DNA from: TMP-86 sp046347195
Lineage (GTDB): Bacteria; Pseudomonadota; Gammaproteobacteria; Steroidobacterales; Steroidobacteraceae
NCBI GenBank assembly: GCA_046347195.1
Contig: JAXMGQ010000014.1
Location: forward strand, 1 to 64,000
DNA length: 64,000 nucleotides
Reading direction: 5' to 3'
Positions 16,335 through 25,766 of the stretch are shown in pieces. The notes under the pieces are model-generated. The model ran no database searches, had not been told where the DNA came from, and saw nothing but the letters and a program-made list of their open reading frames with translations. The position numbers were made by a program, and so were the translations under genes. Numbering within the stretch: position 1 is the first letter of the stretch; every line of letters begins with the position of its first letter.

Positions 16335-19118
16335 ATGGAAAAGTCCTTCTCCCCGCACGACATCGAACAACGGCTCTACTCCCTCTGGGAACGACAGGGG
16401 GCCTTCGCGCCCAGCGGCGCCGGTCAGCCCTACTGCATCGTCATCCCGCCCCCCAACGTCACCGGAACGCTGCACATGGGGCACGCGTTCCAGGACACCA
16501 TCATGGATGCGCTGACGCGCTTCCATCGCATGCGCGGCTTCGACACGCTGTGGCAGCCCGGCACTGACCATGCGGGCATCGCCACCCAGATGGTGGTGGA
16601 ACGCCAGCTCAATGCCGAGGGCAGGAGCCGGCTCGACCTCGGGCGCGAGGCCTTCGTCGAGCGCGTGTGGCAATGGAAGGCGCAGTCGGGAGGCAGCATC
16701 TCCAACCAGATGCGCCGCCTCGGCGCCTCGGTGGACTGGAGCCGCGACCGCTTCACCATGGATCCGGAGCTGTCGCGCGCGGTGACCGAGGTGTTCGTGC
16801 GGCTGTACCGCGAGGGCCTCATCTACCGCGGCAAGCGGCTGGTCAACTGGGATCCGGTGCTCAAGACCGCCCTGTCGGACCTCGAGGTCGCGTCCCACGA
16901 AGAGCCCGGCCACCTCTGGCACCTGCGCTATCCGCTCGCCGATGGTTCCGGAGCACTCATCGTGGCGACCACGCGGCCCGAAACGCTGCTGGGCGATGTC
17001 GCGGTGGCGGTGCACCCGGAGGACGAGCGCTACCGGCACTGGGTGGGAAAGCTCGTCAAGCTGCCGCTCACCGGACGCGAGATCCCGATCATCGCCGATG
17101 ACTACGTGGACCCGGCCTTCGGCAGCGGCTGCGTGAAGATCACCCCGGCGCATGACTTCAACGACTACGAGGTGGGCCAGCGGCACGCGCTGCCGCTGAT
17201 CAACGTGTTCACCCCGGAGGCCGCGCTGAACGAACAGGCGCCGCCGGCCTACCGGGGCCTGGATCGCTTCGAGGCGCGCAAGCGCATCCTCGAGGACCTG
17301 GGCGCACAAGGGTTGCTCGCGCGCACCGAGGACCACAAGCTGACGGTGCCGCGCGGCGACCGCACCGGCGTCGTGCTCGAGCCGCTGCTCACGGATCAGT
17401 GGTTCGTGAAGATCCAGCCGCTCGCCGACCCCGCCATCCGCGCGGTCGAGGACGGGCGCATCCGCTTCGTCCCCGAGCAATGGAGCAAGGTGTACTTCGA
17501 CTGGATGCACAAGATCAAGGATTGGTGCATCAGCCGCCAGCTCTGGTGGGGACACCGCATCCCGGCGTGGTACGACGAGCGCGGCAACCAGTACGTCGGC
17601 ACCGACGAGGCCGACGCGCGCCGCGCCCATGGGCTGGCGGCGGAGTTGCCCCTGCGCCGCGACGAGGACGTGCTCGACACGTGGTTCTCCTCGGCTCTGT
17701 GGCCCTTCTCGACGCTGGGCTGGCCGCAGTCCACCCGCGAACTGGCCAGCTACTATCCGACCTCGGTGCTGGTGACCGGCTTCGACATCATCTTCTTCTG
17801 GGTGGCCCGCATGATCATGATGGGCCTGAAGTTCGCCGGTGACGTGCCGTTCCGCGAAGTGTACGTGCACGGCCTGATCCGCGACCATGACGGCCAGAAG
17901 ATGTCCAAGTCCAAGGGCAATGTCATCGACCCGCTGGACGTCGTCGACGGCATCTCGCTCGCCGACCTGCTGGCCAAGCGCACCACGGGACTCATGCAGC
18001 CGCAGATGCGGCCCGCCATCGAGAAGGCCACGCGCAAGCAGTTTCCCGAGGGCATCGCCGCCTTCGGCACCGATGCGCTGCGCCTGACCTTCGCCTCGCT
18101 CGCGACGCAGAGCCGCGACCTGCGTTTCGACCTGGCGCGGGTCGACTCCTACCGCAACTTCTGCAACAAGCTGTGGAACGCCACCCGCTACGTGATGATG
18201 AACGTCGAGGCCGGATCGCTCGAGCCACGGGGCGCGACCTTCAGCCTCGCCGACCGCTGGATCCAGGCGCAGCTCGACGCGACGCTCGCGCGCGTGCAGG
18301 CGGGCTTCGCCGAGTACCGGCTCGATGCGGTGGCCGCGGCGCTGTACGAGTTCATCTGGAACGACTACTGCGACTGGTACGTGGAACTGTCCAAGGCGGT
18401 GCTCAATGCGCAGAACGCCGATGAGGCCGCCTGCCGCGGCACGCGCCTGACGCTGGTTCGCGTGCTGGAGACCGCGCTGCGTGCGCTGCATCCGCTCGCG
18501 CCCTTCATCACCGAGGAACTCTGGCAGCGGGTCGCGCCGGTGGCGGGCGTCACCGACACCGGCACGATCATGCGCGCGGCCTTCCCGAAGGCAGGCGGCC
18601 CGTCGGTGCGCGACGATGCAGCCGAGCTGGCCGTGGCGGACATGCGCTGGGTGATGGATTTCATCCTCGGCGTGAGGCAGATCCGCGGGGAAATGGACAT
18701 CGCGCCCTCGCGGCGGCTCGAGGTGCTGCTGCAGAACGCCGATGCCCAGGACCTGCGCCGGCTGGCCGAGCACGGGCTGTACCTCAACCGGCTGGCCGGT
18801 GTGAATCCTCCAAAGCCGCTCGCTGCCGGCGAGGCGGCTCCCATCGCCGCCATCGCGCTGGTGGGCAAGCTCGAGGTGCTCGTGCCCATGGCCGGGCTCA
18901 TCGACCCGGTGGCCGAGCTCGATCGCCTGATGCGCCGGCGTGGCAAGGCCGAAGGCGAGCTGCGTCCGATCGAGAAGAAGCTGTCGAACCAGCAGTTCAT
19001 GTCGAATGCGCCGGCCGAGGTGGTCGCCAAGGACCGCGCCCGCGCCGAGGAGCTTCGCGGCGAGATCCTGCAGCTCGACCGCCAGCGCGAACGGGTCGAG
19101 GCATTGCGCGTCCCATGA
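16335..19118 (+). CDS. valS: Valyl-tRNA synthetase
   Basis: A 927-residue class I aminoacyl-tRNA synthetase that charges tRNA-Val. The HIGH motif is HMGH at 47-50 in PPPNVTGTLHMGHAF, and the KMSKS motif is at 522-526. A CP1 editing domain lies between them, followed by a helical anticodon-binding domain and a C-terminal coiled coil (about 860-925) that is characteristic of ValS. The stop overlaps the next gene (moxR-like) by 4 nt, so the MoxR/DUF58/TgpA genes may be read through from valS. Confidence 0.95.
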   Translation: MEKSFSPHDIEQRLYSLWERQGAFAPSGAGQPYCIVIPPPNVTGTLHMGHAFQDTIMDALTRFHRMRGFDTLWQPGTDHAGIATQMVVERQLNAEGRSRLDLGREAFVERVWQWKAQSGGSISNQMRRLGASVDWSRDRFTMDPELSRAVTEVFVRLYREGLIYRGKRLVNWDPVLKTALSDLEVASHEEPGHLWHLRYPLADGSGALIVATTRPETLLGDVAVAVHPEDERYRHWVGKLVKLPLTGREIPIIADDYVDPAFGSGCVKITPAHDFNDYEVGQRHALPLINVFTPEAALNEQAPPAYRGLDRFEARKRILEDLGAQGLLARTEDHKLTVPRGDRTGVVLEPLLTDQWFVKIQPLADPAIRAVEDGRIRFVPEQWSKVYFDWMHKIKDWCISRQLWWGHRIPAWYDERGNQYVGTDEADARRAHGLAAELPLRRDEDVLDTWFSSALWPFSTLGWPQSTRELASYYPTSVLVTGFDIIFFWVARMIMMGLKFAGDVPFREVYVHGLIRDHDGQKMSKSKGNVIDPLDVVDGISLADLLAKRTTGLMQPQMRPAIEKATRKQFPEGIAAFGTDALRLTFASLATQSRDLRFDLARVDSYRNFCNKLWNATRYVMMNVEAGSLEPRGATFSLADRWIQAQLDATLARVQAGFAEYRLDAVAAALYEFIWNDYCDWYVELSKAVLNAQNADEAACRGTRLTLVRVLETALRALHPLAPFITEELWQRVAPVAGVTDTGTIMRAAFPKAGGPSVRDDAAELAVADMRWVMDFILGVRQIRGEMDIAPSRRLEVLLQNADAQDLRRLAEHGLYLNRLAGVNPPKPLAAGEAAPIAAIALVGKLEVLVPMAGLIDPVAELDRLMRRRGKAEGELRPIEKKLSNQQFMSNAPAEVVAKDRARAEELRGEILQLDRQRERVEALRVP

Positions 19119-20050
19119 GTCCCGCGGCCGGCGAGGCGGTGCGCGAGGCGCAGCGCCGGCTGCAGCCGGTGCTGAGCGGGGTCGGCGGCATCGTGCTCGG
19201 CAAGGAACGCCAGATCCGGCTGTGCATGGCCTGCCTGCTGGCACGTGGCCACCTGCTGCTCGAGGACATACCCGGCGTGGGTAAGACCACCCTGGCACAC
19301 GCCCTCGCCCGCGCGCTGGGGCTTTCCTTCCAGCGGGTGCAGTTCACCAGCGACCTGCTGCCCGCCGATGTGCTGGGCGTCTCCATCTTCGAGCGGGACT
19401 CGGGACAGTTCCGCTTCCAGCGCGGTCCCATCTTCGCCCAGCTCGTGCTCGCCGACGAGATCAACCGCGCGCCGCCCAAGGCGCAGAGCGCACTGCTGGA
19501 GGCGATGGAGGAGCATCAGGTCACGCTCGATGGCAACACCTACGAACTGCCCAGTCCGTTCTTCGTGGTGGCCACCCAGAATCCGCAGGAGCAGGCCGGC
19601 ACCTTCCCGCTGCCCGAGTCGCAGCTCGACCGCTTCCTGATGCGCGTGCGCATCGGCTTTCCGGACGAGACGGTGGAGCGCGAACTGCTGCAGGGCGTCG
19701 ACCGGCGCGAGCTCATCGACGCCATGCCGCCCGCGTTGCCGGTGCCGGTGCTGCTCGAACTGCAGGCGGCGGTCACCGCCGTGCACGTGGCGCCCGCGCT
19801 GCTCGACTACGTGCAGGCGCTGCTGACGCATACGCGATCCCACGGCGGATTCCGCCACGGCCTCTCGCCCCGCGCGGGGATAGGGCTGCTGCGCGCCGCC
19901 CGCGCCTGGGCGATGATCGACGGGCGCGACGCGGTGCTGCCCGATGACGTTCAGGCGGTGCTCGAGCCCGTGGTGGAGCACCGCATCGGACCCCGCGAGG
20001 ACGGCAGCCGAGCCGCACCGGTGCTGCTCGAGGCTGTCGCCATTCCCTGA
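19115..20050 (+). CDS. MoxR-family AAA ATPase
   Basis: A 311-residue AAA+ ATPase. Walker A GVGKT is at 54-58, Walker B LADEINRAPPKAQSALLEAM carries Asp114/Glu115, and sensor motifs VVATQNPQEQAGTFPLPESQ and DRF follow. MoxR ATPases act as chaperone-like assembly factors for partner proteins, usually with von Willebrand or DUF58 proteins. Here it begins a three-gene operon with DUF58 and TgpA-like genes, each overlapping by a few bases. The target protein is unknown. Confidence 0.88.
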   Translation: MSPAAGEAVREAQRRLQPVLSGVGGIVLGKERQIRLCMACLLARGHLLLEDIPGVGKTTLAHALARALGLSFQRVQFTSDLLPADVLGVSIFERDSGQFRFQRGPIFAQLVLADEINRAPPKAQSALLEAMEEHQVTLDGNTYELPSPFFVVATQNPQEQAGTFPLPESQLDRFLMRVRIGFPDETVERELLQGVDRRELIDAMPPALPVPVLLELQAAVTAVHVAPALLDYVQALLTHTRSHGGFRHGLSPRAGIGLLRAARAWAMIDGRDAVLPDDVQAVLEPVVEHRIGPREDGSRAAPVLLEAVAIP

Positions 20051-21006
20051 TGAGCCTGCAACGGGCCTTCGCCGCAAGGCTGCGCCGCTGGGCCGCGCGG
20101 CGCCACGGCGAGGACCGGCTTCCCCACCGCATCGGCCGGCGGCGCATCTACATCCTGCCCACGCGCTTCGGCGCGGTGCTCGCCATGATGCTCGTCGCGA
20201 TGCTGGTGGCCGGACTCAACTATGGCAGCAACCTGGCGCTGGGCTTCGCCTTCCTGATGGCGAGCCTCGCCATCGTGGCCATGCATCACTGCCACCGCAA
20301 CCTGCTCGACGTGGTGGTCGATGTGCGGAGCGATGCCGATGGCTTCGCCGGCGGCACCGCGCTCCTGCCATTCACCTTGCGCAACGCGGCCGGCATCGAC
20401 CGCTACGACCTCGAGATCCGCTGCGAGGGGGCTGAACCTGCGATCGTGCACCTGCGGGAAGGGGCGGTGGCCTACGTGCAGGTGGTGGTCCCCTGCGAGC
20501 GTCGCGGCGTGCTCGAACTGCGACAGTGGGAGCTGCGCACGCGCTTTCCCTTCGGCTGGTTCCGCGCCTGGACCTACGTCCACGTCCCGTTGCGCATCCA
20601 TGTGGCGCCCGCTCCTCGCGGCGAGCGCGAGGCGAGCAGCACCACCGGCGCCGGGCAGGGTCGCGCCGGCAGCCGGCAGGGCGATGAGGAGTTCGCGGGG
20701 CTGCGCGAATACCGGCCGGGTGATGCGCTCAAGCACATGGCCTGGAAGGTGATCGCGCGCGGCCAACCCGCGGCGGTGCGCCATTATGCCGAGCCCCAAG
20801 CCGACCCGGCCTGGCTCGACTACGAGGCTCTCGGCGGCCTGGCTGCGGAGGACAGGCTCGCCCAGCTCTGCCGCTGGCTGCTGGATCGGGAAGCGCGGGG
20901 TGCGCGCTATGGCCTGCGGCTTCCCGGCCAGCGCGTGCCCTTGGGCAGCGGCGCCGCGCATCGACGCGCTTGCCTGCGGGCGCTGGCGGGGTTCACGGCG
21001 CCATGA
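20050..21006 (+). CDS. DUF58 domain protein
   Basis: A 318-residue protein with two membrane helices near the N-terminus (about 38-78) and a cytosolic body. The DUF58 signature FAGLREYRPGDALKHMAWK lies at about 213-231. Its first base is the last base of the moxR stop codon, and its stop overlaps the transglutaminase gene. DUF58 proteins are regular partners of MoxR ATPases and TgpA-type transglutaminases; their molecular role is not settled. Confidence 0.85.
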   Translation: MSLQRAFAARLRRWAARRHGEDRLPHRIGRRRIYILPTRFGAVLAMMLVAMLVAGLNYGSNLALGFAFLMASLAIVAMHHCHRNLLDVVVDVRSDADGFAGGTALLPFTLRNAAGIDRYDLEIRCEGAEPAIVHLREGAVAYVQVVVPCERRGVLELRQWELRTRFPFGWFRAWTYVHVPLRIHVAPAPRGEREASSTTGAGQGRAGSRQGDEEFAGLREYRPGDALKHMAWKVIARGQPAAVRHYAEPQADPAWLDYEALGGLAAEDRLAQLCRWLLDREARGARYGLRLPGQRVPLGSGAAHRRACLRALAGFTAP

Positions 21007-23015
21007 GCGCGCAGCGCATCCCCTTCGACCGGCTCGCGTGGATGGCGGCAGCCCTGGGTTGCGCGCTGCTGCCGGCGCTGCCGGGACTGCCGGCCTGGAT
21101 CGGCCTCACCATCGCCGCCGCCATCCTGATGCGCCTGGCGCTGGCGCGCGCCTCGCGCGACCTGCCACCGGCATTGCTGCGCCTGGCCGTCTCGGGCATC
21201 GCCATCGCCCTGCTGTTCCTGCAGTTCCACACCTTCAACGGCATCACCGCCGGGTCGGCGCTGCTCGCGCTGATGGCTGGCCTCAAGTTCCTCGAGGCAC
21301 GCACGCTGCGCGACATGCGCATCATCGCGATGATCGTGTACTTCCTCTGCCTCGCCTCGCTTCTCACCGGCACCTCGCTGGGCCTGCTGCTGTACCTGCT
21401 GGCGGCGGCCTGGCTGACCACCGGCGTGCTGCTGCGATTCACGCTGGCGCAGCCCGCGCCGCGGATGTGGCCCGCGCTGCGCTTCGCGGCACGATTGCTC
21501 CTGCTCGCATTGCCGCTGGCCATCGCGCTGTGGCTGTTCTTCCCGCGCTTCGCAGGCCCGCTCTGGCACCTGCCGTCTTCCGAATCGGCGGCGAGGTCGG
21601 GACTGGGCGAGCGCATGAGCCCGGGCGACCTGTCCGAGCTGTCGCTGTCGGATGAAGTGGCGATGCGGGTGAGGTTCGAGGGCGCCCCGCCGCCACCGCG
21701 GCAACGGTACTGGCGCGGTCCGGTGCTGGATGTGTTCGATGGCCGCAGCTGGATGCGCAGCGCGATGGACGATGTGCCAGCGCCCCCTCCCTCCGCCGCC
21801 CCGCCTGCGGCCGGCGCCACGTACCGATACCGCATCAGCCTCGAGCCGCATTCGCACGGCTGGCTGCTGGCGCTGGAGCAACCCCTGCGCTGGGACGCGC
21901 CGCGGGCCTTCCTCACCCCGGACCAGGTGCTGATGCAGCCCGAGCCCGTGTCCCGCCCGCTGGATCTCATGATCGAGTCGCGCCCGCCGCCGGAGGGCCC
22001 TCACCCAGTCGCCGACATGGCCGGGGATCTGCGCGACCGGCGGCGCCAGGTCCGCCTCCCCGCCAATCGCAATCCGCGCACGCTGGATCTCGCCCGGCAG
22101 CTTCGCGCGGCCTCGGCCAGCGATGTGGACTTCGCCGCGGCCGTGCTCGAGCTGTTCCGGCGCGAGAAGTTCTACTACACGCTCAGCCCGCCGCGGCTGG
22201 CCCAGGATCCGGTCGATGAGTTCCTGTTCGACACCCGCCGCGGATTCTGCGAGCACTATGCCTCCGCCTTCGCCGCGCTGATGCGCGCCGGCGGTGTTCC
22301 CGCGCGCATCGTCACGGGTTACCAGGGCGGGACGTTCAACCGGTTTGCCGGCTACTGGATCGTCCGGCAGAGCGATGCGCATGCCTGGAACGAGATCTGG
22401 CTCGAGGGCCGTGGCTGGGTGCGCGCCGACCCGACGGCGGCGATCGCGCCCGAGCGCATCGAGCGTGGACCGGCAGGCGTCCCCTCGCTCGAGGCATTGA
22501 GCGAAGGCGGCTGGTACCTGCGATCGCCCTGGCTTGCGGACCTGCGGCTGCGGCTCGATGCGCTGCGCCAGGCCTGGCGCGAGGCCATCCTGCGCTACGA
22601 CCAGCAGTCGCAGTACTCGCTGCTGGAACGCCTGCACGTGCCGGAGCCGGATGCCGACAAGCTGGTCATCAGCCTCACCCTCGCGCTGGTGCTCACCAGC
22701 CTGTGGCTGGGCTGGCAAATGCGCCGTGACGCCGCCCGCGGCAGCCGTGATCCGCTGGTGGCGGCGTGGCAGGAATTGCAGCGCCGGCTCCAGCCCCTGG
22801 GAATCCCAGCACAGGAGAATCGCACCCCGCGACAGCTCTGCGCGCAGCTTCGAAGGCAATGCCCGGCGATCGCGCCGCAGGTGGTCCCGCTGTGCGAACG
22901 CTACGAGCAGCTTCGCTACGGCCGCGGCGACGGCGACCCCGCCGCGCGCACCGCCGCCGTGCGCGCGCTGCGCCTCGCGGTGCGGCGGCTGTCGCGACGA
23001 ACGATGAAGACCTGA
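21003..23015 (+). CDS. tgpA: TgpA-like membrane transglutaminase (DUF3488/DUF4129)
   Basis: A 670-residue protein. Residues 1-180 hold five to six membrane helices (DUF3488), followed by a periplasmic transglutaminase-like domain with the triad Cys416 (RRGFCEHYASAF), His460 (SDAHAWNE) and Asp476 (VRADPTAAI), another membrane helix near 560 and a short DUF4129-like cytosolic tail. The start at 21003 overlaps the DUF58 stop by ATGA. Pseudomonas aeruginosa TgpA is essential and thought to act in the cell envelope; the same role is inferred here by architecture and operon partners. Confidence 0.87.
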   Translation: MSAQRIPFDRLAWMAAALGCALLPALPGLPAWIGLTIAAAILMRLALARASRDLPPALLRLAVSGIAIALLFLQFHTFNGITAGSALLALMAGLKFLEARTLRDMRIIAMIVYFLCLASLLTGTSLGLLLYLLAAAWLTTGVLLRFTLAQPAPRMWPALRFAARLLLLALPLAIALWLFFPRFAGPLWHLPSSESAARSGLGERMSPGDLSELSLSDEVAMRVRFEGAPPPPRQRYWRGPVLDVFDGRSWMRSAMDDVPAPPPSAAPPAAGATYRYRISLEPHSHGWLLALEQPLRWDAPRAFLTPDQVLMQPEPVSRPLDLMIESRPPPEGPHPVADMAGDLRDRRRQVRLPANRNPRTLDLARQLRAASASDVDFAAAVLELFRREKFYYTLSPPRLAQDPVDEFLFDTRRGFCEHYASAFAALMRAGGVPARIVTGYQGGTFNRFAGYWIVRQSDAHAWNEIWLEGRGWVRADPTAAIAPERIERGPAGVPSLEALSEGGWYLRSPWLADLRLRLDALRQAWREAILRYDQQSQYSLLERLHVPEPDADKLVISLTLALVLTSLWLGWQMRRDAARGSRDPLVAAWQELQRRLQPLGIPAQENRTPRQLCAQLRRQCPAIAPQVVPLCERYEQLRYGRGDGDPAARTAAVRALRLAVRRLSRRTMKT

Positions 23016-23017
23016 GC

Positions 23018-24616
23018 CTACCCCGTGGCGAGGTGGTCGCGGGTTTCCATCAGCCGGATCTGCGGCCAGCGCTCGACGGTGAGGGACAGGTTGACGCGCG
23101 AGGGTGCGAGGTACACGAGCTCACCGGCGTGATCGAGCGAGAGGTTCTCGTAGGCCTTGTCGCGGAACTCCTCGAGCTTCCTTGCATCCTCACCGCGCAC
23201 CCAGCGCGCGGTCGCGACGTTGATGGGCTCGAACACGCACTGCACGTTGTACTCATCCGCCAGCCGGAAGGTGACGACCTCGAACTGCAGCTGGCCGATG
23301 GCGCCGAGGATGAGATCGTTGTTGCGCAGCGGCTTGAAGAGCTGGGTGGCGCCCTCCTCGCAAAGCTGCGAGAGCCCCTTCTGCAGGGCCTTCATGCGCA
23401 GCGGATCCTTCAGCACGGCCCGGCGGAAGATCTCCGGCGCAAAATTCGGCACGCCCGTGAAGTGCAGTTCCTCCCCTTCCGTGAACGTGTCGCCGATGTT
23501 GATGGTGCCGTGGTTGTGAAGTCCGATGATGTCGCCCGCGAAGGCCTCATCGGCCTGCGCCCGGTCAGCCGCCATGAAGGTGAGCGCATCGGCGACGCGG
23601 ATATCCTTGTCCAGCCGCACATGGTGCATGCGCATGCCACGCGCGTAGCGGCCCGAGCACAGCCGCATGAAGGCGATGCGATCGCGATGCCCCGGGTCCA
23701 TGTTGGCCTGGATCTTGAACACGAAGCCGGTGAGCTTGCCTTCCTGCGGATCGACGCTGCGCTGCGTGGCCACGCGGGGCTGCGGCACCGGCGCATGCTC
23801 GACGAAGGCGGCCAGCAGCTCCGCCACACCGAAGTTGTTCACCGCCGAGCCGAAGAACACCGGTGTCTGGCGGGCGGCGCGATAGCGCTCGAGATCGAAA
23901 CCGGGGGCCGCGCCGCGCACCAGTTCGACTTCATCGCAATAAGCGGCGTAGCGATCACCGAGGAACTGGCGCGCCGCATCGCTGTCCAGCCCCTCGATGG
24001 TCTCATGCGAACCGGCGCGGCCGCGCCCTTCCGACACGTACACGTAGATGCGGTCTTCGAGCAGGTGGTAGACGCCCAGCAGGTCGCGACCCATGCCGAT
24101 GGGCCAGGTCACCGGCGCGCACTGGATCTTGAGCACGCTCTCGATTTCATCCAGCAGCTCGATGGGCGCTCGTCCGTCGCGATCCAGCTTGTTGATGAAG
24201 GTCATGATGGGCGTGTCGCGCAGCCGGCAGACCTCCATCAGCTTGATGGTGCGTTCCTCCACACCCTTGGCGCAGTCGATCACCATCAGCGCCGAGTCCA
24301 CCGCGGTGAGCGTGCGATAGGTGTCCTCGGAGAAGTCCTCGTGGCCCGGCGTGTCCAGCAGGTTCACGACGCGATCTCGGTACGGGAACTGCATCACCGA
24401 GGAGGTGACCGAGATGCCGCGCTGCTGCTCCAGCCGCATCCAGTCCGAGGTCGCGTGGCGCGTGGCCTTGCGGCCCTTGACGGTGCCCGCCATCTGGATG
24501 GCGCCGCCGAACAGCAGCAGCTTCTCGGTCAGCGTGGTCTTGCCGGCGTCGGGGTGGGAGATGATCGCGAAAGTTCTTCGGCGATTGATTTCCTTGGTAA
24601 TTTCAGCTTCAGACAC
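23018..24616 (-). CDS. prfC: Peptide chain release factor 3
   Basis: A 532-residue translational GTPase that recycles RF1/RF2 after termination. G1 HPDAGKTT (21-28), G3 DTPGH (88-92), G4 NKLD (142-145), and long blocks such as VMQFPYRDRVVNLLDTPGHE are those of RF3. Start is a GTG at 24616. It converges on the tgpA gene with a 2-nt gap. Nineteen bases before the start lies an 18-bp perfect palindrome, in the area where its promoter should be, next to the boundary of the AbiE insertion; native upstream control may have been altered. Confidence 0.95.
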   Translation of the reverse strand: MSEAEITKEINRRRTFAIISHPDAGKTTLTEKLLLFGGAIQMAGTVKGRKATRHATSDWMRLEQQRGISVTSSVMQFPYRDRVVNLLDTPGHEDFSEDTYRTLTAVDSALMVIDCAKGVEERTIKLMEVCRLRDTPIMTFINKLDRDGRAPIELLDEIESVLKIQCAPVTWPIGMGRDLLGVYHLLEDRIYVYVSEGRGRAGSHETIEGLDSDAARQFLGDRYAAYCDEVELVRGAAPGFDLERYRAARQTPVFFGSAVNNFGVAELLAAFVEHAPVPQPRVATQRSVDPQEGKLTGFVFKIQANMDPGHRDRIAFMRLCSGRYARGMRMHHVRLDKDIRVADALTFMAADRAQADEAFAGDIIGLHNHGTINIGDTFTEGEELHFTGVPNFAPEIFRRAVLKDPLRMKALQKGLSQLCEEGATQLFKPLRNNDLILGAIGQLQFEVVTFRLADEYNVQCVFEPINVATARWVRGEDARKLEEFRDKAYENLSLDHAGELVYLAPSRVNLSLTVERWPQIRLMETRDHLATG

Positions 24617-24932
24617 CTACCACTTCCTCAACTATGTACACGATCGTGTACACAAAATACTGGGGTCGCTCCAGAGGTATAGCCATCATCTCCCCTGGTG
24701 CGGCGAGCCGAACAACTTTCCGTGGATCTTGAAGCCATTATACGAGCCGAGGCTGCGAAATTTGCCCAAGGAATGCGGTCCTGCAAATCAAAGTCGCACG
24801 GAAAAATCAGCTAGATCGTCGCGTGCGGAACGGTCAAGCACCGCGTCCCGGCCGGGGAAATGTTGTGCGATTCCTGTCTCCTGCGCATCCCGCAGCGCCA
24901 AAGGCTCCAGGGTCACTATTACGATTTAGATT
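24617..24932. other. Intergenic region without a recognisable gene
   Basis: About 315 bp between the prfC start and the AbiE operator. It is richer in A/T than its surroundings. Open frames here are short, have no Shine-Dalgarno and give no recognisable protein on either strand. The only clear structure is the palindrome at 24635-24652. On the minus strand it should hold the prfC promoter. Confidence 0.6.
24635..24652. repeat. 18-bp perfect palindrome near prfC start
   Basis: TGTACACGATCGTGTACA is its own reverse complement. It lies 19-36 bp before the prfC GTG on the prfC template side. The related sequences GTGTACATA (26663-26671) and TATGTACAC (26702-26710) occur on the far side of the AbiE genes. 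It could be an operator for a dimeric regulator of prfC or a boundary element of the AbiE insertion. Confidence 0.6.
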
Positions 24933-24963
24933 GCGTAAAGTATCATTGATTGATACTTTACGC
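24933..24963. promoter_or_regulatory. AbiE operator: 13-bp inverted repeat
   Basis: GCGTAAAGTATCA (24933-24945) and TGATACTTTACGC (24951-24963) are perfect inverted repeats around TTGAT, ending two bases before the abiEi ATG. Known AbiEi antitoxins repress their own operon by binding inverted repeats in the promoter, so this is very probably the autoregulatory site. A possible -10 (TATCAT) lies within the left arm. In RNA the same sequence would fold into a hairpin directly before the start codon. Confidence 0.75.
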
Positions 24964-24965
24964 GA

Positions 24966-25766
24966 ATGAAATCTGGCAGCGCTGTCTATTTGAGGGATCA
25001 TCTCGCCCAGCTCGCGCAATGCGGTCGGTACTTTTTCACCTCCCAGGACGTGAGTCAGCGGCTGGGGGCGTCCCGCGATGCAGTCAAGCTCGCGCTCAAC
25101 CGCCTTCGTCGCAAAGGAGAGATCGCCAGCCCAGGGCGCGGGCTCTACGTGATTGTGCCGCCCGAATACCGCTCGCTTGGCAGTCTGCCCGCCGAGCAGT
25201 TTATCCCGGACATGATGAGGCAGGCGAAAGCGCCGTATTACGCCGGCCTACTCTCGGCCGCGCAGTACCACGGCGCAGCGCATCACCGACCGCAAGAGTT
25301 TCAGGTCATGGTTGGCAAAGCGCGCCGCCCGATCGAATGCGGCAAGGTGCGCGTCGTCTTCCACGTTCGAAAGCGGGTTGTCGACGTACCGACCCAGGAC
25401 ATCAATACGCCACGCGGCACAGTGGCCGTCTCGACGCCGGATGCCACGGCCTTCGATCTGATCGGATACGAAGCCTGCATCGGCGGTCTCGATGCGGTCG
25501 CGACGATTCTTGCCGAACTCGCTGAGAAACTCGATGCCGATGAACTTGTAGCGATTGCCCCGACCGCGCCGTTGCCGTGGGTACAGAGATTGGGCTATCT
25601 GCTTGAGCGCATCGGCGAAGCGCCGAAGGCGAAATTGCTCAAGGACTATGTGCGAAAGCACGCCCGAGAATCGGCGGCCCTTGTACCGTCCGCGCCCACC
25701 ATCGACAGTTTGCGCGACCGCGACTGGAAGCTTATCGTCAACGCCGCTGTGGAGGCGGAGACGTGA
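24966..25766 (+). CDS. abiEi: AbiEi-type antitoxin / transcriptional repressor (type IV TA)
   Basis: A 266-residue protein. Residues about 10-65 form a winged-helix DNA-binding domain (FFTSQDVSQRLGASRDAVKLALNRLRRKGEI, helix-turn-helix then wing GRGLYVI), followed by the AbiEi body with YYAGLLSAAQYHGAAHHRPQ and STPDATAFDLIGYE. AbiEi antitoxins repress the operon and counter the AbiEii toxin without direct binding. The stop overlaps the toxin start by 4 nt. Codon and base use is visibly less GC-biased than in flanking prfC and gdhA, pointing to horizontal transfer. No Shine-Dalgarno precedes the ATG. Confidence 0.88.
   Translation: MKSGSAVYLRDHLAQLAQCGRYFFTSQDVSQRLGASRDAVKLALNRLRRKGEIASPGRGLYVIVPPEYRSLGSLPAEQFIPDMMRQAKAPYYAGLLSAAQYHGAAHHRPQEFQVMVGKARRPIECGKVRVVFHVRKRVVDVPTQDINTPRGTVAVSTPDATAFDLIGYEACIGGLDAVATILAELAEKLDADELVAIAPTAPLPWVQRLGYLLERIGEAPKAKLLKDYVRKHARESAALVPSAPTIDSLRDRDWKLIVNAAVEAET

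Noticed and set aside
15879..19298. Minus-strand frame of more than 1,100 codons opposite valS
   Set aside because: It mirrors valS codon positions, is His/Arg/Gly-rich without domains, and valS is certain.
24321..24929. Plus-strand frame over the start of prfC and the following spacer
   Set aside because: First half is antisense to prfC, second half has no recognisable protein and no start signal.
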